This document shows positions 49,901 through 58,982 of a DNA stretch of 64,000 bases, piece by piece. The stretch is from Amia ocellicauda (lineage: Eukaryota; Chordata; Actinopteri; Amiiformes; Amiidae). Position 1 is the stretch's first letter. Every line of letters starts with the position of its first letter. Both the position numbers and the translations under genes were made by a program. Location: the NCBI RefSeq assembly GCF_036373705.1, contig NC_089850.1:30072733-30136732 (forward strand). The letters run 5' to 3'. A model generated the notes under the pieces. That model was not told the DNA's origin and did not search any database. It saw only the letters and a program-made list of their open reading frames with translations.

Positions 49901-52155
49901 AATGGAAAGACATTTTTGCTGAGTAACCGTTATGTGTAGCACACAGGAATAGCTTATGCTGCAGAGATGCAACAAGTTATGCTACTTCACTCCGTTTGTG
50001 TGTTTGTGAAGTCAAACATGATTGTGTGGAATGATTCAAAGTCATGAAGTTCATCGCCATGCAGGAATTAATTTAGGCAGATTTTCTCAGTCTGTGTGAA
50101 CTGGAAATGGCAGGTGATTTCACTTATCATCCAAGTAAAGAAATCAATTAAACAGTAATTAACATCTGGGGTTGAACACAATCTGGAGCACACTGCGTTC
50201 CTTCAAGCCTGGAGTTGCCAAGACTTGTTGTTGAGCATTACTTCCCGATCTACAGCTACACTTTCAGTAAGAGCCTTTAGCTCGGCTGCTTGATCCTCTG
50301 ATGTGGGATCTCTCTGCCTGGTTTTAGTGCTCTTCTTGCTAAAACACGGAGCTCAAATGCTCTTTTGCTCTTGGGAGGTCAGCACTACTCCACTGCTAAT
50401 TCCTTAAATTTGTGGTCATGAACCATTTCCCCCTTGCTGTCTTTTGTTAGGCATTACACCTTATGAAGTAGCCAATGTTTCCTTCCTTATGCCAATATTA
50501 AGAAACTGTTAGTTAAGGCTTATGTTGTTATGCAAACCCCCTTAAGCTGTCAATTAGTTAACTGGCTAACAGAGATAAGCTACCTTAGAAGCTTTCAGTG
50601 AATGAATATAATGCTTTGTTTGAGATGAAAACATATGCCTGGGATATATAATTAGAAGAAAACCCCCCAAAGAGAGAGCATGTGTAGCTGAATAAAGGGG
50701 CTTATTATACCTGTGAGGGGTCAAAGTCTGTAGATCTGTAGCTTATGGTATTATGATAGATTACAGAATCACTGTATTATGTTAGTCATTCAGTTTGTAA
50801 GTAGGCTCTCGCATGGTGCAGTGCACTAGAAGCTGCCGCAAACAAGGTTCCCATTGGCTTTTTTCCAAAGGTCTTATGACAGGTCAGCTGTTGGTGACAT
50901 CACAACTGTTAGATCATATGTCAGAACCTTAGGTGTGTGACTTTTGTCTTGTTGTTGCTGAGCCTCTTAAACCTGGGCTGGCTTAGGCAGGGATGCACGA
51001 GGATGAATGGCAACTCAGCAGGCATCCCAGAGCCTGGCCTCAGCCGCACAGGGCCCCTGGCAATCACAGACATATGACCTCCCCAGGGCCTGGCTCTCCT
51101 CCACATAGGGACAAGAGGACCCATCAGCTGGAGTGGACGGCTTTCAAACCCATTTTATAAAAAATAAGCGAGAGAGAGAGCGAGTACGAGAGAAACGGAA
51201 ATACACATCTATCTGAGCCATGATATAGATATAAACCAAGTCTCAGGCAAACCAGTCTGTTTGTTTTTGATTTTGTATGTAATATGATGTGGAATATATC
51301 AATTTTGAGTCTCTAATTCCCTCTGCAATTGCACAATAGTAAATGTGTTGTATACAGGCTGCAGCCACAACACAGGTATGCCCAAACATAACATAATTTG
51401 TGCTGCAGCTTAGACAGAAAATCTGTCCTGCCTGCCAGGCTGAATAGACAATAAAGTTTGTACCCATTCATGTGAAAGTGCTTTTGATAACTTTTCTTGA
51501 TAAATAAAATGTAGAAATCAGGAATAAAAGAAAATGATAAGTATAAATTCAACTGGAGGTTGTAGGGTATGATTTTCTAAAGTAAACTTTTATGATTTTT
51601 AATTTTTTTGCTGTAAACCAAGTATTGATAATATACATTTTGCTAAAAACAATACCTGGTCATCAGAAAATTGCTTTAAATGTTTTAATATTAAGGTTTT
51701 TCAAGTCTGTTAAGTCTACATTTATGTGTTTTATTTATTGATGTATTTATGTAATGAACACCTGAGTAAAAAGTAACCATTATGAACAGTATTTCAGTGC
51801 ACTGGTTACTTTTTATTCGGCTGTTCAGCTGCTGAACGGTTGCCTTTTTCAAGTATAAGCAGTTATATCAGGTGTCATTCATGCTCTCTTAGTGCCATCT
51901 ACTGGGCTATTATGAAATCGTTTCATTTTTGTTATTTGTATTTTTAAATCTATTGCATTTCAGCAGGTCAGAGAGACAGTTCAGTTTATAATGTATCAAA
52001 TGTAGTTTAGTGTAGTCAGAAATACTAGGGGTCAGAAACTGGGTCAACTTGAATTGAAATAAAGAGTGCATCCGAAAACTGATTGATGAGCCAATACATA
52101 GTCCAGACAAGGAGAGAGGGGCAGGTAGCTGCTTTAGTCCTAGCAAGATTAATAA
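46901..52155. other. Intergenic DNA between OSTM1 and the LINE relic
   Basis: No gene or intact repeat recognised. AT-rich unique sequence with short simple runs, GA repeats near 51170-51190, and two small inverted repeats at 51768-51814 and 51823-51837. Confidence 0.5.
51768..51837. repeat. Two adjacent perfect hairpin-forming inverted repeats
   Basis: AAAAAGTAACCA (51768-51779) is the reverse complement of TGGTTACTTTTT (51803-51814) across a 23-base loop. Eight bases further on GTTCAGC/GCTGAAC (51823-51837) pairs around a single T. Confidence 0.8.
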
Positions 52156-52159
52156 TAAT

Positions 52160-53510
52160 AGAGTTACCGGAGATCAAGAAGATCAAATTTGGAGAGGTTT
52201 AGCTTGAGGTGGTGTGAGTGCATCCAGGCAGAGAGAGCAGACAAGCAGGAAGAGGTGCGAGAGGGGATAAGAGGCTCAGAGGAGGGAAAAGACAGGAAGA
52301 TCTGGCCATCTTCTGGTAAAAATGGTAGGAGAAACCGATGAAGGGGCACAGGGAGCGAGTGTAGAGCGAGAACAGGAGCGGGCCCAGGACGGAGCCTTGG
52401 GGAACACCTGTGAGGAGAGGTTGGGGGGTGGATGAGGAGCCTCGCCATGTCTCTTGGTAGGTCCGGTCATTAAGGTTGGAGGAGAACCAGGTGAGAGCAG
52501 TCCCAGAGATTCCAAGGTCAGCGAGGCAGGAGAGGAGGATGGAGTGATCGACAGTGTCAAATGCTGCAGAGAGATCGAGGAGGATGAGGACTGAGGGTGG
52601 TCGTTTTGGGGAGAGGTAGGGTCAAGGGTTGGTTTCTTGAGGAGTGGGATGACAGCAGCTTGTTTAAATGCAGAGGGGAAACAGCGGAGTTGAGGATGGA
52701 GGAGATGAAGGGGAGTAGATCGGGAGCAGTCGCTTGGAGGAGGTGAGTGGGGAGAGGGTCCAGGGCACATGTTGTGGGTTTGAGCGCAGAACAGAAGAGA
52801 TCCAAGGCTGAGGAGGGGATGGACAGATAGGACGAGATGTGAGAGGACAGAGAGAATCAAGGGAGGAGGTGAGGGAGGAGAACAAAGAGGAGGTAGCACA
52901 GTGAACAGACAGATGGGAAAAACAGTCAATGGAAGGTAAGAGAGTGAGAGCAGTGGAGGCCAGGGTGGAGAGGAAATGATGGCAGAAGGTGACAGAGGGA
53001 GTGAGTGGGGTGGGGAGGGAGGGGAGAGAAAGGGAGAAAGAGATTAAGTGGTGGTCTGAGATGTCCTGTGAGTGGGGGAAGATGGGGAGAGAGAGAAGTT
53101 AAAAGAGTGCAGGAGGGGAAGAATACCAGCAGAGTGGGAGGGGTTGGAGAGGTGGATCTTGAAGTCTCCCAGAAGGATGGTAGGTGAGGACAGTGAGGGG
53201 AAGGAGGAGAGAAGGAAGTCATGTTCATTTATGAAGGAGGTGAGTGGACCAGGAGGACGGTAGAGAACTAGATGGAAGAGGTGAGAGGGAGAGGTGATTT
53301 CCACTGCATGGAATTCAAAGCTGTTAGTCGTGATAGAAGAGAGAAAGGCAGGGACAAAGAAGAGGAGAGAAGGGGAGAGCAGGAGCCCTGTTCCTTCTCC
53401 CTGACCGGTAAGATGAGGGGAGTGGAACAGGACAAACAGAAAGGATAGGGCGGCAGGGGTGGTTGATCATCATCATAATTATAATAATACATATTTATAT
53501 TATGATTATT
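52160..53510 (-). mobile_element. L2-like non-LTR retrotransposon (LINE), decayed
   Basis: The minus strand, in several frames, gives the order of an L2/CR1-type LINE. First comes an endonuclease part (LYRPPGPLTSFINEHDFLLS, then ILLGDFKIHLSNPSHSAGIL). Then a reverse-transcriptase part ([20 protein letters not shown]; a [17 protein letters not shown] stretch read across frames near 52400; [40 protein letters not shown]). The usual GDFNIH has Lys in place of Asn, the YADD box is destroyed, and frames shift repeatedly. It is 5' truncated and inactive. The plus strand appears as purine-rich GA sequence. Confidence 0.85.
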
Positions 53511-53554
53511 GTCCTTTTTATTATTGTTAATGTTTTTGCAGTATACAATACACA

Positions 53555-53682
53555 TTCAGTGTTGGAGTCAGAAGTGACTGGATGCCTATGCGCAGGATGG
53601 TATAATGTTGTGGGCGTAATCGATGATGTCATCAAAGTTTGAGTACTATAGCTGTGGCGCATGCTCAGTGCGCTGGACAACA
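53555..53682 (+). promoter_or_regulatory. Probable promoter / 5' UTR of the HARBI1-like gene
   Basis: Short GC-richer stretch between the LINE relic and the start codon. It has a CRE/AP-1-like TGATGTCATC near 53623, and TATGCGCAGG and GGCGCATGCTCAG, which resemble NRF1 sites. No TATA box at a standard place. Confidence 0.4.
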
Positions 53683-53786
53683 ATGGCGCTGGAGATCGGC
53701 TTTGCGTTCCTGCTTGCAGAAGAGTTGGATGCAAGCGATCGTGTACCCCTTATTGCTGATGCTCTCCGAAAAACCGAAAGAGACAG
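53683..53786 (+). CDS. HARBI1-like gene coding exon 1
   Basis: MALEIGFAFLLAEELDASDR then VPLIADALRKTERD plus a split Arg codon; donor GTTAGC. 104 nt. Confidence 0.8.
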
Positions 53787-55596
53787 GTTAGCTTGGCATC
53801 GTCAGACTTTAAGTTAGGACCTAACAATACCATTAATTACCTTTAACTGGCTGTCCAATCTCGTATAGACGCTTAGGCTATATTTGTATTAGAAATGTGT
53901 GTGTGTATTCATGGACAAGTTGTCCAAAGCATTTTTGATTGGCATTTATCACATATATAAACCAATAGGAAATATGGGATGTTTTAAACGAAAGCATTAG
54001 TTTCTAGCGTAATACAGGAACAAAAATAATTAAACGCCATCGTACTGTATACTGATGTACTGTTAGAAATCTGTCCGAAACTATTCTCAAATTCAGTTGT
54101 CGCTCGGTGTCGTAGTAAATGCAAATATTGAAGAAAAAGGCTTTGCTGACTTGTACACCTTCAGATCTTCCATTTCATTAATTCAATCATTTATTTTCAA
54201 TCACAGGGATAATGCCAGAATGAAGAACTATATAATGACAGGAGTGCCGCGTTGCAGTATCAGCGAGTTTCAGAGCTATTTTCAGCTGACTCCAACCCAG
54301 GTTGAGGTACTGTAGGTGAACATGTCTGTTGAACTCCACATTTGAGACATTACAGCTCTTGTGTTTAGATGTCCTTGAATATGGGGATGTGTGTCATATG
54401 TGTGTGGGGATATTACTTTTGTCATGAAGTTTGATGGGTTTCACTTTTTCATGAGCAGTGCAGTAAGTAAACGGACACACTTTTTGTTCAATAAAGTATT
54501 TTCCTGTCAAAGCTTAGCAGGGGGGTGAACTCAGTGAAAGGGATATAACCAACAGGTATGTTTAAATTAAGAAATGCAGGTGTTCACATGTAACTCTGCA
54601 GGGGGTTTGTGATAATCCAACCCATGCTCTGAGAGAGCAGTCTAAAGCTATGTGTTTTATTTCCTTCTTCCATAGGAGCTGATAACAGAATTAGAGCCCT
54701 TCTACTGGAATCTAATGGGAAGGAAATGGCCACTAAGGAATGTCGTGCTGGCCAGCCTGTGGGCACTGACAACCCTGGAGTCTTACAGAGATTTGGCAGA
54801 GAGGTTCGAGACCAGCAAATCGGTCATTTACGTCTATTTACATGAATTTTGTGCCTTGGTCTCTGAGCACCTCTCCCATAAGATTTGCTGGCCTACGGGC
54901 GAAGCTGCCCGTGTCTCCGTGAAGGGTTTTGCAGAGGTTGGTTTCCCAGGCACGTTGTGTGCGGTGGGGGCTTGCCACGTCCCGATCGAGAAGCCACAGG
55001 GAGTACTGGATCCTGAGGCCTATTTCAACAGTAAGCAGTTCTACTCTATCAACCTGACAGCTTTCTGCGACCACGTTGGGAGCTTTGTTCATGTCAGCGC
55101 TGAGCATCCTGGAAGCTGGCACAATTCCCAAGTCTTTCAGATGACCGATGTGGGCAAGACTCTGCTTACAGATCCACAATCCCTGCTCAGTGGGTTCCAC
55201 ATTGTAGGGGACACCTCCTATCCTCTCTCTGAGCACCTTCTTACCCCCTTCCCTGACAATGGGCACTTAATCCTGAGAAAGGGTCGCTATAACTACAGGC
55301 TTCTCTCAGCCTTGAAGGTGGTAGATAATTCTTTCAGCGTCCTTAAATATCGATTTCAAAGGCTGAAATCCCTTCAAATGCATTCAATTATCAAGACCAG
55401 TGCGGCTGTTAAGACGTGCTGTATTCTGCACAACATGTGTTTGGAAGTGGATGGTCCTCTGCAGCTTGAAGATATGGACTGTGAGCCAGTGCCTCAGGAG
55501 CCTTTTCACCTGCTCCCGAAAAACCACAGTGGTACCACAGCTGGCATTGCCAAAAGACAAGCTATTGCCATGTCCCTTGGGAAACAGGGGTCATAA
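53683..55596 (+). CDS. HARBI1-like Harbinger-transposase-derived protein, catalytic residues lost
   Basis: Three coding exons (53683-53786, 54207-54306, 54676-55596) join in phase to 374 codons, near HARBI1's 349. The start MALEIGFAFLLAEEL has a good Kozak context (ACAACAATGG). Residues about 35-130 look like the helix-turn-helix part (ALTTLESYRDLAERFETSKS) and about 150-330 like the DDE nuclease fold (DDE_Tnp_4). Aligned by eye to human HARBI1, VVDCIHVAI corresponds to AVGACHVPI (Asp to Gly at 166), WPGSLQD to HPGSWHN (Asp to Asn at 218), and VIEKTF to VVDNSF (Glu to Asp at 285). LGDSSF to VGDTSY is kept. An open, spliced frame with a degraded active site suggests a retained host gene without nuclease activity. 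No terminal inverted repeats were recognised. Function and name are unknown; a recently dead transposon is the alternative. Confidence 0.85.
54207..54306 (+). CDS. HARBI1-like gene coding exon 2
   Basis: Begins by completing the Arg codon, then DNARMKNYIMTGVPRCSISE and FQSYFQLTPTQVE; acceptor AATCACAG, donor GTACTG. Reading through the donor meets a stop at once, which supports splicing here. 100 nt. Confidence 0.82.
54676..55596 (+). CDS. HARBI1-like gene coding exon 3
   Basis: ELITELEPFYWNLMGRKWPL and the whole nuclease-like domain, stop TAA at 55594-55596; acceptor TTCCATAG. 921 nt (307 codons with stop) without frame damage. Confidence 0.9.
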   Translation, partial: ELITELEPFYWNLMGRKWPLRNVVLASLWALTTLESYRDLAERFETSKSVIYVYLHEFCALVSEHLSHKICWPTGEAARVSVKGFAEVGFPGTLCAVGACHVPIEKPQGVLDPEAYFNSKQFYSINLTAFCDHVGSFVHVSAEHPGSWHNSQVFQMTDVGKTLLTDPQSLLSGFHIVGDTSYPLSEHLLTPFPDNGHLILRKGRYNYRLLSALKVVDNSFSVLKYRFQRLKSLQMHSIIKTSAAVKTCCILHNMCLEVDGPLQLEDMDCEPVPQEPFHLLPKNHSGTTAGIAKRQAIAMSLGKQGS

Positions 55597-55778
55597 GACT
55601 AGTTGTTTTCTTTAGATATTCTGAGAATTATTTAAACATAAATGTTTTTATTTTTTTACGCACTTTGTCAATGATTTTTGTTTCTGCCCTAAACAAAAAT
55701 GAGGTCAAACCATTCTATAAACAGAGTCTTAAATGCCATCGTCAACTAATTATTTAGGTACTGCCGCTGCATTTATAG

Positions 55779-55974
55779 CAGGGGTGGCTAACCTGGTCCT
55801 GGAGTGCCGCAGGGTCTGCAGGTTTTTGTTTTATCCAGATCGTTAACTGCTTAATTGAACCAATTATGGGTCTTAATTAGGCAAAATGTCCCTGTGTTCA
55901 AGATATCCACTGACTGGTATTTAAGAGAGACCTGGAAATCCTGCAGGATTGCGGCTCTCCAGGACCAGGGTTAG
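55779..55974. mobile_element. Palindromic non-autonomous DNA transposon (MITE, hAT-like)
   Basis: Starts CAGGGGTGGCTAACCTGGTC. The left block at 55790-55822 is nearly the reverse complement of 55940-55972 (AACC(C)TGGTCCTGGAG ... CTGCAGG), with about 115 bases of non-coding middle. CAGGGGTGG termini are typical of hAT-type elements. The right tip is diverged or truncated, and no certain target duplication was seen. Confidence 0.7.
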
Positions 55975-56307
55975 TATTATTATCTAGCTATGCCAGGGCA
56001 TGAGTAGCAGACCTGATAACCTCCATTTTTCTACGTCGAGCTAGCTGTGCTTGAACAAATCTGAAAATGTAATTGTATTGAAAGCAAAAAAAAAATGTCT
56101 GTTTTCTGGAGTTAAATGAATAAGCACCACTTACAAAAGTGGAGCTGCTTCTTATGTGTGGAGCTGTGAAGGATTCAAATATTTTGGACGTATTGGCAGT
56201 TCACATTCAGAGTAGTTAAAATAGTTTGAAAGTGGTTAAAATTATGCGAACAAATTAATCTAAAGAACTGCATTCAGAAGAATAATTAACATTATGCCAT
56301 GTTTACC

Positions 56308-56575
56308 ATACCTAGTGTCAGAACCCAGTCCTGGGGCTCTTAATTATTCAATGTCATGGTTTTCTACGGTAGGCTTATCTAAGATTTTCACCTTTTATTT
56401 TTACCTGTTGTTGATTACTCAAAATATTGTACTCACAGAACATTTCAGAGTCTGCAGAGAAGTGTTCAATTAATCCAGTGAATTATTTAATTAGAACAAT
56501 TAAGGAGCCAAGCCCCGGACTGGTACAAAACAACCAGAAGACATCATGGAACTCCCGGACACCCCTGTGTCTAAC
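56308..56575. mobile_element. Possible related MITE
   Basis: CAGAACCCAGTCCTGGGGCT at the left, and at the right the reverse complement of CAGGGGTGTCCGGGAGTTCC, bracket 250 bases. The ends resemble those of the 55779 element but pair poorly with each other. Weak call. Confidence 0.3.
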
Positions 56576-58342
56576 AAGCCTATTTGCTGTTGATGAGCAA
56601 CCATCTATCTATCTATCTGTATCTGTCTGTCTTACAGGAAAAGACAATTTCAGAAATCAGCTGCTATAAAAAATACACTCAAAATGCACTTTAAATTTGA
56701 ACTTCATTGCTGGCATGTTGTCCAATTGGTAGCAGCCATCTTTGAATTCTAACCACGAAGGAAATACTTTATCTAAGTGGTGTTAATACACAGTGTTTGG
56801 TATAGTGACCAAACCTACTGTAAATAGAAAATACTGTGGAAAGTTTCTGACGCAATTGATGAAACGTAACAGGAAGCAGAAGCTGCAACAAATCTGTATT
56901 TTTAGTATCAATCGGGATTGTGAGCAGGCAGAGCGATAGCTGATGTTGTGCTCGTACACCGTGTAAGTGTGTGTGTGTGGGAGGCTGGGGTATGAGTTCA
57001 ATCTGTCTCGGCTAGCCAGAGCCTCACAGGAACACACATCCTGACAGCCTCTCAGTTATACAGTATCTCTCCCTCCGGACTTATTCTCGGTCTCCCTACA
57101 CCTCTGTGACATAGCTACACATGGTCCCACACCACTTGATGACCAACTATTACCTTCAATTCTATTGTGGGTTAGATGTTAGAAGAGGCAAATGTCATGA
57201 TGCACTCTGTCTTGGTCAATGTGATTGGTCTTCTTTCCTCCTAAATCCCTATATGGGAGTGAAGGCTGAAAAATAATCAGAATTGAGTATGCAAGGGGGT
57301 TACTAGCAAAGCTGTTTAAAGATTAATTGAGAAAGTGATACCGCAAGCATTCATTTTATGGCCAGCTACTTATTCAGATTAATATATGCAAGACCTGCAG
57401 GAATAGGACTAGTAGGTAGGTGATTATACTGTAATTGTTTTCTCCATAAAGAGAGCAGTTTTTCATTAATAAACCATCTCAATTGTATCTGGTTATATTG
57501 ATCAGTCCTTAATTTAAGGTATTGAATATGTGAATCTATTTCAGGTTGTGAAAGAAATTTACATTTTCTAAATAATAAAAACAAACATTAAAATATGGTC
57601 ACAAACCAAATGGTGTATTATACCAAGTGTGTCTTAATTATGTTTTTATATTAAAATAATTACACAATTGTGAAGGAAGGTCAAATAAGGCTGGAGAGCT
57701 GTGTCAGTGTTTTTCTAATCACCGGATTTAATCAATATGTACTTGCACACACATTCTGCTAAGGGCATCAATACCCCAACAATCGTTATTTAACTCCTCC
57801 CAGACAGATCGATACTCAGTTACTGCTTCATGAAACACTACACTGCAACTTGCAATGGCCTCTTGAGATGTCCTGTTATATTAACACTGAAAACCCTTCT
57901 ACGGTGTCAATTGCATATTACCCGCTGTGTTGAATCTGCATTTTTCTGGACTCTGCCAATCATATTCTGTCTCTCTTCAGTATTGCAATTCCTTGAATAT
58001 GCTTGGCCTACTATTATGATGATCTTAATATCTGTTTAAATGACACTTGTATTCCAGTCTTGTAACTATTCATGGTAAAGAGTAGGTACTTTTTGTTCTT
58101 TTTACTATAGTGTAGTTCTTACCTTTACACTTAATAGTTTAGTACAAGTTTTTAGAGGCCTTCGATAAAGGTGTCTACTCATGTATAATTGGTATGATCA
58201 TGAATAGTAATAATATACTAGCCATTCTAATAAACCCTTCTATTATGTTTTTCTATTATTCCATTAAATGTTTTTTTTTTTAATTCTACCAAAGTCTTGA
58301 AATAGAAGAACAATACTTAATTTATTAGTATACTATTACTGC

Positions 58343-58346
<4 letters not shown>

Positions 58347-58409
<63 letters not shown>
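58347..58409. repeat. (AT)n microsatellite
   Basis: About 63 bases of alternating AT, 450 bases upstream of the SEC63 start. Confidence 0.97.
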
Positions 58410-58412
<3 letters not shown>

Positions 58413-58419
58413 GGAACTC

Positions 58420-58858
58420 AGCGGTCCTTGGATATGCGAAGTCATATATATTCATAAACCCTATTCTGCCCCAACAGGAACACATGCACTGCTGTGGCAC
58501 TAGAGCCTTCCATACACTGCCTCTGAGCGGACAGAGTAAGGCAACGCAAAGATGCTCTGGAGTTTCAGGGACAGTCTGGTGAACAATAACGCAGTTTGCG
58601 CGAATCTGCGCTGCTCCACCAATGGGATCTGTGAATTCTGCACACCTGCGCAGAATTGAAGGAATCTGCGCTACAAGAACGCGATCTACGTACTAGGTAC
58701 GATGACGATTCTTAGCCTGATTTGCGCCTGCGTAAGCCACGTACCCTAGATCCCGCAGACTATCGCGTTGTTTCCCCGTGTGTTTCTGCGGGCATCTGTA
58801 CCTAGTAGTCCGGCATCCTCGGCGGTGGAGAGGAAGGGGTCTTGAGCGCCGCTCCGCA
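58420..58858 (+). promoter_or_regulatory. sec63: SEC63 promoter and 5' UTR
   Basis: GC and CpG content jumps relative to the flanking AT-rich DNA. It has a CCAAT box at 58619-58623 and several TGCGC-type motifs (for example CACCTGCGCAG near 58642). The 11-mer GAATCTGCGCT occurs twice exactly 60 bases apart (58602-58612, 58662-58672). This looks like a TATA-less housekeeping promoter. Confidence 0.6.
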
Positions 58859-58982
58859 ATGGCTGGGCAGCAGTTCCAATACGATGAAAACGGCAACACT
58901 TTCTTCTACTTCCTCACGTCCTTCGTTGGACTCATTGTCATCCCCGCCACCTACTACCTCTGGCCCCGGGACCAGAACGCGG
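58859..58982 (+). CDS. sec63: SEC63 coding exon 1 (partial gene, rest beyond window)
   Basis: SEC63 is an ER membrane J-domain protein that recruits BiP to the SEC61 translocon. This exon encodes 41 codons plus one base: MAGQQFQYDENGNTFFYFLT then SFVGLIVIPATYYLWPRDQN A, almost identical to the human N-terminus, with the short lumenal end and first membrane segment at about residues 14-35. The donor is GTGAGG after GCG G, which fits the split Glu codon of the human QNAEQ junction. No exon 2 (EQIRLKNIRKVYG...) was found before the window end, so intron 1 is longer than 5 kb. The position next to OSTM1 and in the same orientation matches human. Confidence 0.96.

Larger units (their letters stand above)
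55597..58345. other. Intergenic DNA between the HARBI1-like gene and SEC63
   Basis: Apart from the MITE-like elements no gene was recognised. No canonical AATAAA was seen soon after the HARBI1-like stop, so its 3' end is unresolved. A short CTAT/CTGT repeat lies near 56604-56632. Confidence 0.5.

Noticed and set aside
52276..52929. 217-codon Pro/Ser-rich minus-strand ORF as a host gene
   Set aside because: Frame-shifted reading of the L2-like LINE reverse-transcriptase region; recognisable RT words switch between frames.
53005..53263. Plus-strand Arg/Glu/Gly-rich frames
   Set aside because: Antisense shadow of the LINE endonuclease region; composition follows the purine-rich strand.
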